Assembly: GCA_937949945.1 (NCBI GenBank)
Contig: CALFEQ010000199.1
Span: forward strand, 62,001-126,000
Direction of reading: 5' to 3'
From: an uncultured Myxococcales bacterium
GTDB lineage: Bacteria > Myxococcota_A > Polyangia > Polyangiales > Polyangiaceae
DNA length: 64,000 bases
Numbering within the stretch: the first letter of the stretch is position 1; the number at the start of each line of letters is the position of its first letter. Shown piece after piece: positions 25,997 through 36,650 of this stretch. The translations under genes and the position numbers were made by a program. The notes beneath the pieces are model-generated. The model did not search any database and was not told the DNA's origin. It saw only the letters and a program-made list of their open reading frames with translations.

Positions 25997-26900
25997 GCCG
26001 GCGACGGACGGCCGCCGCGAGGCCGACGAGCGACACGAGCGCCGGCGCCAGCCAGGACCTTCCCGCGGGGAGCATGGTGCACGAGCCGGAGTCGGAGCTC
26101 GCGGGAGGTGGCGTCGTCGCGCCGGGCGCGGGGGACGTACCGCTGCCCGGCGGGGGAGTCGGATTGCCGCCGGCCGCGGGCTTGCGGATGCGTGGCGCCG
26201 GACACGTGAACTCCATCGTGGTCGGCGCGGTCTCGGCGGGCGGTGCGAACGGAAGGGTCGCGCGCAGCACCACCGAGTGCTGGTTCGACTTCGCGTCGTT
26301 CTCCGTGCACCAGCCCGTCGCGACGATCCGGAGCGTGTCACCGTCCACCGTCGGGCGCGTTTCGATCGGCCTGCCGTCGAAGAGCAGCGTGAGCTGATGC
26401 ACGGCCACCCAAGGCTTCATCTCGGCGGCGAGCGCGTACGTGCCTTCGATCGTGAACCGCGTGGTCCCGAAGTCTTCGAGCGCGACGGTCGGCGCGCCTT
26501 GGACCTCTCCGACCTGCGACGGCAACGGCGCCTCGGGCGCCGCGGTGAACCGGATGGGCGTCACGGAATGGCCCGCGCCGTGGCAGAAGGGCTCGAACGA
26601 GAGCTCGTACGTCGTCCCCGGTACGAGCGGCGTCTGCGGCACGACCTTGAGGAGCCCGTCGACGACGGGGCCTACCGTCAGCGGCACCTCGGTCTTCTCG
26701 GGGCCCGCGTACAGATGGATGTCGCTCGCTTGCGCCTTCAGCGCGGTGTAGCCGAATCCCGGGAGGTTGGCGGGAATCGCCTCCGCCCGCGGCACGACGC
26801 GCGCCGCGACGCACGGAGGCGGAGCCATGGCCCACGCGGTGCTCGAAGCGAAGAGGGACCCGCACGCAAGCGCGTGAACCGGGAACCGACGTCGGGTCAT
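25962..26900 (-). CDS. secreted protein with MYXO-CTERM-like tail
   Basis: 312 residues from ATG 26900. Signal peptide (about residues 1-24), a beta-rich body of Ig-like character (VPGTTYELSFEPF), a Pro/Gly/Thr linker at about 245-275, then CTMLP, a hydrophobic helix WLAPALVSLVGLAAAV and a final run of arginines. Cys + TM helix + Arg cluster is the layout of MYXO-CTERM sorting signals, which are processed and lipid-anchored; the exact motif fits loosely. Third gene of an operon with 27883 and 26915. Probable surface protein of unknown function. Confidence 0.72.
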   Translation of the reverse strand: MTRRRFPVHALACGSLFASSTAWAMAPPPCVAARVVPRAEAIPANLPGFGYTALKAQASDIHLYAGPEKTEVPLTVGPVVDGLLKVVPQTPLVPGTTYELSFEPFCHGAGHSVTPIRFTAAPEAPLPSQVGEVQGAPTVALEDFGTTRFTIEGTYALAAEMKPWVAVHQLTLLFDGRPIETRPTVDGDTLRIVATGWCTENDAKSNQHSVVLRATLPFAPPAETAPTTMEFTCPAPRIRKPAAGGNPTPPPGSGTSPAPGATTPPPASSDSGSCTMLPAGRSWLAPALVSLVGLAAAVRRRLSGASAAERRR

Positions 26901-26914
26901 GGCTCGGGACCCCG

Positions 26915-27874
26915 TCACTCCGCCGGCTTCGTGGTGGCGTTCGGGGTCTTCTTCGGCTGACAGACCACGTGCTGCTTCGACGTCAGACCGCCGAGCTCGC
27001 CGCTGTTGCCGGTGAGGAGCAGGCGGCAGTCCTTGTCGGACTCGCACCCCATGTAGAGGCACTGGCCGCGCACGCAAGAGAAGAAGTTGTAGCCCTTCGG
27101 GTTGCCGCACTCGAGGTCCGTCTGGCACGGAATGATGCAGCGTCCGTCCGACCCGCACGTCGCCTCGACGTTGCGCGTCGCGGCGATGCACTCGCGATCC
27201 GTCTGGCAACCGCCCTCGACGCACCGGCCCTGGACGCATCGCTCGAAGCCCGGGCAGTCGCCGTCACCCTGGCAGGGCGGCTTGCACGCGCCGCTCACGC
27301 AGAGGAGCTCGCCGTTCGGATCGAAGGTCTTGCAGTCCTCGTCGTTCGCGCACTGGGCGCACTTCCCGCCTAGGCACTTGGGCGCCCCCGTGCTCGTGCA
27401 CGAGTCGTCGGAGGTGCACTTCACGACGCAGCGACCGTTCTCGCAGTCGCGCGAGGTCGAATCGCAGGTGCAGAGCTGCTGGTACTGACTGCAGTAGTCG
27501 CCCGAGCCGGGCGTGAGGCCTGCGTCGATGATCGCGAGCTGCTCGTCGCAGAGCTCCTTCAGGGTCGTGCAGGCCGCAGGCGGATCGTCGCAGCAGTCGC
27601 TCGCCGTCTGGCACTCGATGACGGCGCACTCCTTTCCGGTCTCCGTCACGTTGAACGCGCCGAGCACGCACGTGCCGACGCCACCGGTGCTGCTCGCGGG
27701 CATGCAGGCGAGGCCTGCGGCGCAGTCGTTCGTCGTGGTGCATGCCTCGCCCTTCCGTGCGAGGCGCGCGGGGGTCTCGGCGGTGGGCTCGTCCCCGCCG
27801 CATCCGTTGCTCGCCGCGCCGAGCGCGCCGACGATGACCAACCCCGAAGCAAGCAATGCAGCTTTGATGTTCAT
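26915..27874 (-). CDS. cysteine-rich surface lipoprotein
   Basis: 319 residues. Signal sequence with NGC lipobox-like site at about Cys25. The rest is built from short units of the form DC-x(4-6)-C-x(3-6)-G-x-C (ENGRCVVKCTSDDSC, RCVQGRCVEGGC and others); more than 35 cysteines in total. Such EGF-like or dickkopf-like repeats are abundant in Polyangiales surface proteins and are thought to be disulfide-stabilised spacers or adhesins. Lies 8 nt after the preceding gene and 14 nt before the next in one operon. Confidence 0.82.
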   Translation of the reverse strand: MNIKAALLASGLVIVGALGAASNGCGGDEPTAETPARLARKGEACTTTNDCAAGLACMPASSTGGVGTCVLGAFNVTETGKECAVIECQTASDCCDDPPAACTTLKELCDEQLAIIDAGLTPGSGDYCSQYQQLCTCDSTSRDCENGRCVVKCTSDDSCTSTGAPKCLGGKCAQCANDEDCKTFDPNGELLCVSGACKPPCQGDGDCPGFERCVQGRCVEGGCQTDRECIAATRNVEATCGSDGRCIIPCQTDLECGNPKGYNFFSCVRGQCLYMGCESDKDCRLLLTGNSGELGGLTSKQHVVCQPKKTPNATTKPAE

Positions 27875-27882
27875 GGTGATCC

Positions 27883-29412
27883 TCAGTTCTTGGGCGCGCG
27901 CCGCACGCGGCCGTCGTTCTGCGTCCAGTAGACGTACGTCGAGTCTGCGGCCACACCGGTGACGCCGGAGAGGCCCGTCTTGAACGTCTGGGTGGAGGCT
28001 CCGCCGAGGTAGTGAGCTCGATAGATCGTCGTCGTGTTGGCCGCCCAGAAGTAGGTGGACTCCGTGTCCGGAGCGATGCTCGTCGCGGTGACGTTGATCG
28101 GTCCCGTCTGCCTCGCGGTGCTCGCCGGGGCTTTCTCCGACGCGTAGAGTCGGCCCAGCTCGACCCACCAGAGGTATGCGCCGGACTCGAGGCCCGACGG
28201 GTTGCTGCGGTCGCTGACGATCACCGTCGGAGAGGCTTCACTGCCGTCCGCATCCGCGAGCGAGAGCTCGTTGATCGCGTTCACCGTCGAGAAGTGCACC
28301 GTCCCTGCGGTGGCGTCGACGGCGAGGTCGTTGCCGCTCGGCACGTTCGTGAAGAGAACCTCGTACTTCGCGTAGCTCGGGCTCGGCCAGACCACGATCT
28401 CGCTGTCGGTTCGGCAGTACACGTTGCTCGCGGTATCGGCGGCGAGGGCGCGGCACGTACCCGGGTTGCTGCCCATCGGGACCGGCGTCGTGGTCCCCGT
28501 TCGAACGAAGAACACGCCGCTGGCGGTCTGGTAGACGACGCCCGCATGGTCGACCTCGAAGATGCTCACCGTCTGGCCGGAGGCCGGGCTGAGGACCGTC
28601 ACCGGCGTCTGCGGAACGCTGGGGCTCGACGGGTTCGCTCCGTACGCGATGCCGCTGAACCCGTTCGCCATGTAGAGCCAGTAGAGCCGGTCTTGGGCCA
28701 TTCCGATCTGACGCGCGTCGGCGCCGACTTGGGGCGGCTCGTAGACGACCGCGTCCGTCGTCCCCGCGTCGACGCCGGCATCGATCTGCGCGGGCTCCGT
28801 CTCGAAGCTCGCCGTCACGCGGTAGAGCACGGGGACCTTCGTGTAGCCGGCGCACGCGGCCTCCTGACCTTCGGGCGGAGTGCCGTCGACCTCCCCGAAG
28901 GGAAGCGTGATCTCCGCGTCGTTCACGTTGACGGACGGCTGGGTCGCCGCGCGCTTGACCGGGTTGCAGGCTGCGGGGCCGCGCCCGCGCGAGCCGACGA
29001 CCTCGGTGTCGAAGGACCATCCGAGGAACTTGAGGCCCGGCGTCGGCGACGCCTTCAGCGTGACGCCGCCGGCCGCGCCGTCCGCGCTCGCGCTCGGGAA
29101 GACGAACTTCGCGAAGCACGACGACGGGCAGTCGATCCCGGGGATGTCCGAGGTGACGCGCCCGCGTCCCTTGATCGTGATTTGGATCTCGGCGCCGTGC
29201 GTCCCGCCCGGATCGACGGTCCCACCTCCGGCAGCCGTGGGCGGATCGTCCGAGCATCCGGTCCACGCGAGCACGACGATGGGCGCGGCGCCCAGGATCG
29301 CCGCGGTCGTGCCTCGCCGGAGACGCTGCACGCGCCCCGTCGCCGCTCGATCGCGCCGCACCTTCCCGCGCGCAGACTCCGCCCTGCGCCCCTCTCCTCG
29401 AAGTCGGTTCAC
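27883..29412 (-). CDS. exported protein with InlB-B-repeat-like domain and propeller-like body
   Basis: 509 residues from GTG 29412, selected because AAGGAGA sits seven bases before it. A basic N-terminus and hydrophobic stretch end at WTGCSDD (Cys53), a lipobox-like site. Residues about 75-200 resemble divergent InlB B-repeats (KGRGRVTSDIPGIDCPSSC through LKFLGWSF). From about 235 the sequence reads as repeated blades with YWLYMANGFSGIAYG, VFFVRTGTT and STYVYWTQNDGRV, typical of bacterial six-bladed propellers in which each repeat ends with a Tyr/Trp-rich strand. First gene of the three-gene surface operon. Confidence 0.78.
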   Translation of the reverse strand: MNRLRGEGRRAESARGKVRRDRAATGRVQRLRRGTTAAILGAAPIVVLAWTGCSDDPPTAAGGGTVDPGGTHGAEIQITIKGRGRVTSDIPGIDCPSSCFAKFVFPSASADGAAGGVTLKASPTPGLKFLGWSFDTEVVGSRGRGPAACNPVKRAATQPSVNVNDAEITLPFGEVDGTPPEGQEAACAGYTKVPVLYRVTASFETEPAQIDAGVDAGTTDAVVYEPPQVGADARQIGMAQDRLYWLYMANGFSGIAYGANPSSPSVPQTPVTVLSPASGQTVSIFEVDHAGVVYQTASGVFFVRTGTTTPVPMGSNPGTCRALAADTASNVYCRTDSEIVVWPSPSYAKYEVLFTNVPSGNDLAVDATAGTVHFSTVNAINELSLADADGSEASPTVIVSDRSNPSGLESGAYLWWVELGRLYASEKAPASTARQTGPINVTATSIAPDTESTYFWAANTTTIYRAHYLGGASTQTFKTGLSGVTGVAADSTYVYWTQNDGRVRRAPKN

Positions 29413-29521
29413 GACAAGTCTCCTTCTTGGTCGCCGGCGGCGCCCGCCCTCGCACGGGAGCCCCACCCCGACCTCCCTAAGGCCGTGAGGCCGTGTATAC
29501 CATGGTTCGAAAGGAACCCCC

Positions 29522-30058
29522 ATGTCGCTCGAGCTCGTCGTCACTGCCGTGGGTCCGGACCGTCCGGGCATCGCCTCCGAGTTCACGGGTCACGTCCACG
29601 CGGCCGGAGCCAACCTCGCGGATACGCGGATGGTCAACCTGCGCGGACAGTTCGCGCTCATCGCGCTCGTCGAAGGTTCGGAGGCCGTCCTCGACGACGT
29701 GAAGAAGCGCCTCGCCGAGGCGGCGCCGAAGATCGGCCTTCGGATCGATTTCTCGAGCCCCGCTCCGAAGGAAGGCGAGTCGGCTTCGAAGCGTGAGGGG
29801 GTGCCTTTCCGCCTCAAGACGTACTCGATGGATCAGCCCGGCATCGTGCACCGGATGACGTCGTATCTGCGCGAGCAGGGGATCAACGTCGAAGAGCTCA
29901 CGACGCGCCTCGAGTCGGCGCCGTTCATGGGCGCGCCCGTCTTCACGATGGAAGTCCTCATGCTCGTCCCCAAGACGGTGAGCGTGAAGAAGCTCCGCTC
30001 GGCCCTCGAAGAGCTCGGCGATCAGCTCAACTGCGACGTCGACCTCGACCCGGCATGA
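29522..30058 (+). CDS. double-ACT-domain regulator, GcvR-like
   Basis: 178 residues; AAGGA six bases before ATG 29522. Two ACT domains: residues 3-80 (LVVTAVGPDRPGIASEFTGH) and 96-175 (TYSMDQPGIVHRMTSYL), each with the small-molecule-binding DRPG/DQPG turn. Length and arrangement match the glycine-cleavage repressor GcvR, which modulates GcvA. The structural gene gcvP lies 0.7 kb away on the other strand, which supports the call, but no GcvA-type LysR gene is in the window, so the mechanism may differ. Single gene followed by a strong hairpin. Confidence 0.85.
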   Translation: MSLELVVTAVGPDRPGIASEFTGHVHAAGANLADTRMVNLRGQFALIALVEGSEAVLDDVKKRLAEAAPKIGLRIDFSSPAPKEGESASKREGVPFRLKTYSMDQPGIVHRMTSYLREQGINVEELTTRLESAPFMGAPVFTMEVLMLVPKTVSVKKLRSALEELGDQLNCDVDLDPA

Positions 30059-30068
30059 GGGGTGGCGG

Positions 30069-30096
30069 GCGAGCGATCCACGATCGGATCGCTCGC
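30069..30096 (+). terminator. strong hairpin after the GcvR-like gene
   Basis: Perfect 11-bp stem GCGAGCGATCC / GGATCGCTCGC with a 6-nt loop, 10 nt past the stop. No T-run follows. Confidence 0.65.
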
Positions 30097-30229
30097 GCGC
30101 GCGTGGCCTCCATTCGGCGCCGATGTGCGCTCGTCTCGATTCCGTCTTAATTCGAGAGGTCGCGAAACACCTACAAGGACGCCATCTTCCAATGTCGGGA
30201 TGGCCTGACGGTTGCTGAATGGGACGGCG

Positions 30230-30649
30230 ATGAGACGCTTCGTCGCCGCCCTGTTCGCCACGGTCGCTCTCACCTTCGCGCACGGAGCCGAGGCGAAGGC
30301 GCGCAAGCCGCCCGTCGCGTTCGAGATCGCGCCGCCGCCTCCGAGCTTCGGGACCGTCGCGGCCCTCCGCAAGGTCGCTCAGGAGGAGATGAAGAAGGCG
30401 GGGGTGCTGCCGCGCAAGCAGAAGCGCGTCGTCGTCTCGCTGGCGATCAAGCAGACGAAGTCCGCGCCCGTCGCGTGCTCGGTCAACGCGACGATCCGTG
30501 ACGCTCGCACGGGCGCGGTCCTCGCGATCATCGAGACCGGCGCGCACGCGAACGGGCCGGCGTCGCCCGAGATGAAGAAGGAGCTCGCCTACGCCGTCGT
30601 GCGCGACGCCGTGCGCCGCGTCCCGACCGCCCTTCGCGCGGCCAACTGA
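30230..30649 (+). CDS. small secreted hypothetical protein
   Basis: 139 residues from ATG 30230 (an in-frame TTG at 30212 is less likely). Signal peptide MRRFVAALFATVALTFAHGAEA, then a basic, Pro-containing segment and a mixed alpha/beta domain with a single Cys. The pattern KQKRVVVSLAIKQTKSAP followed by NATIRDARTGAVLAIIE resembles the strand-rich part of small periplasmic lipid- or peptide-binding proteins, but I recognise no family. Lies between the GcvR-like gene and the convergent gcvP. Confidence 0.65.
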   Translation: MRRFVAALFATVALTFAHGAEAKARKPPVAFEIAPPPPSFGTVAALRKVAQEEMKKAGVLPRKQKRVVVSLAIKQTKSAPVACSVNATIRDARTGAVLAIIETGAHANGPASPEMKKELAYAVVRDAVRRVPTALRAAN

Positions 30650-30650
30650 C

Positions 30651-30686
30651 GCGGCGCGTCCGTCGTTCCGAGATCCGCCGCGCCGC
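30651..30686. terminator. weak stem-loop between convergent genes
   Basis: GCGGCGCG (30651-30658) and CGCGCCGC (30679-30686), 8-bp stem with a 20-nt loop, between the small secreted protein and the end of gcvP. Confidence 0.3.
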
Positions 30687-30722
30687 CGGCCGTGCCGACT
30701 CGAGCGCGAGGCGCCGTGCGCC

Positions 30723-33599
<2,877 letters not shown>

Positions 33600-33602
33600 G
33601 AC

Positions 33603-33617
33603 CCGGCTTTTAGCCGG
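33603..33617 (-). promoter_or_regulatory. hairpin covering the gcvP ribosome-binding region
   Basis: CCGGCT-AAA-AGCCGG on the coding strand, ending 4 nt before the gcvP ATG. A stem in this place could limit ribosome access and so control translation. No glycine riboswitch consensus is recognisable in the leader. Confidence 0.4.
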
Positions 33618-33670
33618 TCGGGCGCCGCTCGAAAACAGGGATCGTGCCCTGCGCCGGCGCGGGCGCGGGC

Positions 33671-33713
33671 GTGCCTCGGTCCTGCGTCACGCGAAGCGTC
33701 CGGACCGAGGCAC
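33671..33713 (-). promoter_or_regulatory. long inverted repeat with nested hairpin between lipoprotein gene and gcvP
   Basis: Perfect 12-bp arms GTGCCTCGGTCC (33671-33682) and GGACCGAGGCAC (33702-33713). The 19-nt loop contains a second small stem ACGC-GAA-GCGT. It lies 66 nt after the stop of the upstream minus-strand lipoprotein gene and 72 nt ahead of gcvP. Probably a terminator for the former, possibly a leader element of the latter. Confidence 0.55.
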
Positions 33714-33778
33714 GTCGACGGGCTCTCCCTCTGCGCCGCTCTGCCCGCGATCGGAGTCGGGCGTGGCTCGAGCGGCGA

Positions 33779-34354
33779 TCAGTTGTCGAGCTGGCTGGGC
33801 GCGACGCCCTCGGCGTCGCCGCCGATGGACTTCAGGTCGGGCGTCATGCGGGCCTGCTTGATGTTCTTCCAGGTGCTGCCGACCTCGGAGTCGTTGAGCC
33901 CGTACTCGCCATCGAGCTCGCCGATGTTCTCCTTGTTGACCTTGTAGATGAAGTAGCCCTTGCCATGCGTCGTGGCGGCCGCGCCGACCATCCCGATCTT
34001 GTGCTCCTTCCACGTGTAGCGGAGGAGGTTGCCGGTGACGGTCCCGCTCAGCTCGCCCCAGTGACTCTGGTCGGTGCGCTTCCAGCGTCCGACGACGTTC
34101 GAGCCTTCCTCCTGCAGGTGGAGGTAGCCGAACACCGGGTGGAAGTAGACGCCCGTCCACGTCTCGCCTTCGGGCATCGGGCCGGCCTTCACGTTCGCGA
34201 CCTTCGGCGATCCGCCGCCGCCGCATCCGACGAGGAGCGGCGAGCTCGCGACGAACGCGGCCGCGACGACGAAGGGCAGCGTCGCGCGGAGAGCGGCGCT
34301 GCGGGATCGTTGGGGCGACTGCCTGAAGAGGCAACGAAGGTTGAAAAGGCGCAT
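33779..34354 (-). CDS. hypothetical lipoprotein
   Basis: 191 residues from ATG 34354, with GAGG five bases upstream. A basic N-terminus of about 25 residues precedes a hydrophobic stretch and the lipobox LLVGC (Cys44). The folded part is beta-rich with Trp and Gly positions (GETWTGVYFHPVFGYLHLQEE, VVGRWKRTDQSHWGELSG) that alternate as in small lipocalin-like or beta-clam proteins; such GxW...G..G patterns often occur in domains that report on dietary or cell-wall-like ligands. No family recognised. Upstream of gcvP on the same strand but separated from it by a strong inverted repeat. Confidence 0.7.
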   Translation of the reverse strand: MRLFNLRCLFRQSPQRSRSAALRATLPFVVAAAFVASSPLLVGCGGGGSPKVANVKAGPMPEGETWTGVYFHPVFGYLHLQEEGSNVVGRWKRTDQSHWGELSGTVTGNLLRYTWKEHKIGMVGAAATTHGKGYFIYKVNKENIGELDGEYGLNDSEVGSTWKNIKQARMTPDLKSIGGDAEGVAPSQLDN

Positions 34355-34388
34355 GGGATCCTCGCGGGAATTTACCAAAAGAACGACG

Positions 34389-34991
34389 TTACTGCGTCCT
34401 CGTGTAGCCGAACGACTCGTTCGTCACGATGTTCGTGATGACGAGGTTGTTGCCGTTGACCGTGTACGTGACCTGCTCTTGTGCCGTGATGGGGCAAGTC
34501 CAGGTGATGAGGCCGTTGATCCCGTTCGTGGTGAACGACCCGCTCTGCACGGACTCTGCGGTGGCGCCGGACGCGGTCGTGATGACGACGTGTCGCTCGA
34601 ACGTCTGGCCCGCGATGCGGATCGCTCCCTGATAGTCGGTGCCCGACGGGCCGGGGAGGGCGCTCGGCCCGCCGTAGTACGTGGCGTCGGTGAGCTCGTA
34701 GGTTCCGTCGAGGATCTCGCCGCCCGTTCCCGGCGGAGGCGTCGCGTTCACGACCTGCTGGGCGATGACGGGGCCGCTCACGGGCAGGTCGGTGCACACG
34801 CCCGCGTCCCGGTCCGGCGTTCCGTCGTCCGGAGTCTCTCCGCTCGACCCGCCGCCGCCACCACCACCGCCGCCGCTTCCGGGCGGTGCTCCGGACGAGC
34901 TGGTGACCGGAGGCTTGGGCGGAGGATCCTCGCACCCGAGACCGAGCGATGCGATCGCGGCCGCGGCGATGAATGGCAGGCGCTTCCGCAT
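34389..34991 (-). CDS. hypothetical lipoprotein with poly-Gly linker
   Basis: 200 residues. Signal sequence with lipobox LGLGC (Cys20). A linker of Pro, Ser and an uninterrupted run of nine glycines (about residues 39-50) leads to a beta-rich domain containing ILDGTYELTDATYYGG and LVITNIVTNESFGY, with one likely disulfide (Cys66 and the Cys of WTCPI). The shape suggests a lipocalin-like calyx, but this is only by eye. Adjacent to another lipoprotein on the same strand (34 nt gap), so probably cotranscribed. Confidence 0.7.
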   Translation of the reverse strand: MRKRLPFIAAAAIASLGLGCEDPPPKPPVTSSSGAPPGSGGGGGGGGGSSGETPDDGTPDRDAGVCTDLPVSGPVIAQQVVNATPPPGTGGEILDGTYELTDATYYGGPSALPGPSGTDYQGAIRIAGQTFERHVVITTASGATAESVQSGSFTTNGINGLITWTCPITAQEQVTYTVNGNNLVITNIVTNESFGYTRTQ

Positions 34992-35061
34992 GGGCCGACG
35001 CTAGCGCGCGTGGGGGCCTCCGGCCAAGTCGGGCGCGTCGCGTGGTAGGCTCGAGTCCACT

Positions 35062-35946
35062 TTGGCCGCGCTCTCGGTGACCGCGCCGATCCTCGCAGCT
35101 GACGACCTTCGCGTGGACGTGGAGGGCGCGCCCGCGTGCGACGGCCTCGCCTTCCGAACGGCCGGCGAGAGGGTCCTCGTGCTCGCTGCTCCGCGCGCGC
35201 TCTTCGAGGCCACGACGAGCCTCCGGCCGATAGCACGCGGCTCGCTCGTCGTGCGCGGGACGCCGGCCAAGCACGCGGTGGAGCGCGGCGTGATCGCGGG
35301 CGTCGCGGCGGATCCGCCGATGCCGCCGAGCTGGACCGTGACGGAGTACGTGCAGTGGAGCGCTCGCCTCGCGGGCGTGCCCGCCGGCGAGGCGATCTCG
35401 AGCGCGGAGGCCGCGATCGGCAAGCTGAAGCTCGGCGCGTTCGCGAAGATGCCGCTGTCGCGGCTCGTCCCGCACGCGCGACGCGCGACCGCGGTGGCGG
35501 CGGCGCTCGCGACGTTCGCGGAGGTGATCGCGCTCGACGATCCGCTCGGTGGGCTCCCCGACGAGGTCGCGGCGACCTACGCGGAGATTCTCGTCGGTGC
35601 GCTCGAGGAGCGCGCGTGGGTCGTCTTCGCCCCGCGGATGCCGCTCGCCTCGCCGCTCGCACTGGCGGCGGACGAGGCGATCATCGCGTCGGCGACGCGC
35701 GTGGATGCGCAAGGTCCGCCCGCCGAGATCGCCGCGGCCGACCGCCGCTTCGTGGGACGCGCCACGGGGCGGCTCGACGCCATCGCGCCGGCGCTATCCG
35801 CGCGGGGAGCGCGGATCGAAGAGCGGGGTGGTCACGTGCTCTTCGACCTCGGTCGAGAGATGAGCACGAGCGAGCTCTTCGCCATCTGTGCCGGCGCGGA
35901 CGTCGCCATCGTCGAGCTCGTGCCGGTCGCGCGCGCGCTCCTCTGA
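35062..35946 (+). CDS. ABC-transporter-ATPase-like protein without a Walker A motif
   Basis: 294 residues from TTG 35062 (GTG 35077 possible). The order of elements follows an ABC nucleotide-binding domain: DDLRVDVEGAPACDGLAF at the start, AGERVLVLAAPRALFEATTSL exactly where the P-loop GxxGxGKST should be but with no Gly-Lys-Ser/Thr, a Q-loop-like AADPPMPPSWTVTEYVQW, LSRLVPHARRATAVAAAL in place of the LSGGQ signature, and VIALDDPLGGLPDEV as Walker B with DD instead of DE. It cannot bind ATP the usual way and may be a structural or regulatory relative. Two genes follow with gaps of 22 and 10 nt (35969, proB). No permease gene is nearby. Confidence 0.72.
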   Translation: MAALSVTAPILAADDLRVDVEGAPACDGLAFRTAGERVLVLAAPRALFEATTSLRPIARGSLVVRGTPAKHAVERGVIAGVAADPPMPPSWTVTEYVQWSARLAGVPAGEAISSAEAAIGKLKLGAFAKMPLSRLVPHARRATAVAAALATFAEVIALDDPLGGLPDEVAATYAEILVGALEERAWVVFAPRMPLASPLALAADEAIIASATRVDAQGPPAEIAAADRRFVGRATGRLDAIAPALSARGARIEERGGHVLFDLGREMSTSELFAICAGADVAIVELVPVARALL

Positions 35947-35968
35947 GGTTTGCGCTAACGTGGCGCCG

Positions 35969-36640
35969 ATGGCCAAGGACACAGCCACGAGGGAGGATGC
36001 CGACGACATCGCCTCGGCGCGCTCCGAGGTGCTCGGACGCCCGCAGTTCGGCGGCGGCCGAATGGGGACGTACACGCTCCTCGGCGCCGCGTCGGGCCTC
36101 GTCCCGCTACCCTGGGTCCCCGACGCGATCGTGAAGCGCGTCCGCGGCGCGCTCGTGCACGATCTCGTCTCGAGGTACGGCCTCTCGCTCACTCCCGACG
36201 CGCGCAACATCCTCATCGAGCCGGGTGGGGGAGACGGACCGCGTTCGTTCTTGAAGCAAGGCGTCACGTTCGCGGCGACGCGCGTGCTCGGGCGTGTCGG
36301 TCCGCTCGCGCTCCTCGGCCCCGTGCGGACGGCGCTCGGCACGTTCGTGCTCGGGCACCTGCTTCAGCGTTACCTCGAGACCGCGCGCATCGATCGGTCC
36401 GTCCGGATCGACGTCGAGGAGGCGCGCCGCGTCCGCCGGGCGATCGATCAGGCGCTGCTCCATGCGTTGACGACCGAGGGGACCGGCCCGCGCGAGAGCC
36501 TTCCGCTCTCGCCGGACGACCTGCGGGACCAGACCACGCAGATCGTCGACGGCGTGATCATCGCGATCGCGAGCGTACCGGGGTGGCTCCTCCGCCGTCT
36601 CGACGCCGCGTTCGACGAGATGCTGACCGCACGGAGGTGA
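35969..36640 (+). CDS. conserved hypothetical protein
   Basis: 223 residues from ATG 35969, 22 nt after the ABC-like gene. Two moderately hydrophobic stretches (about residues 36-55, LLGAASGLVPLPWVPDAIVK, and 108-132, VGPLALLGPVRTALGTFVLGHLL) separated by charged helices; possibly a peripheral or hairpin-inserting membrane protein. A GAASGLVPLPWVPD-type motif recurs in uncharacterised myxobacterial proteins next to EcsC- or DUF697-like sequences, but I cannot name a family. Sits between the degenerate ABC protein and proB and is likely cotranscribed with both. Confidence 0.7.
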   Translation: MAKDTATREDADDIASARSEVLGRPQFGGGRMGTYTLLGAASGLVPLPWVPDAIVKRVRGALVHDLVSRYGLSLTPDARNILIEPGGGDGPRSFLKQGVTFAATRVLGRVGPLALLGPVRTALGTFVLGHLLQRYLETARIDRSVRIDVEEARRVRRAIDQALLHALTTEGTGPRESLPLSPDDLRDQTTQIVDGVIIAIASVPGWLLRRLDAAFDEMLTARR

Positions 36641-36650
36641 GGACGGCGCC

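Noticed and set aside
33600..33778. Possible glycine riboswitch before gcvP.
   Set aside because: A GGGAGAG-like stretch occurs, but the conserved core (GCAA tract, ACTCTCAGG-type pairing partner) is absent. Only plain inverted repeats are seen.
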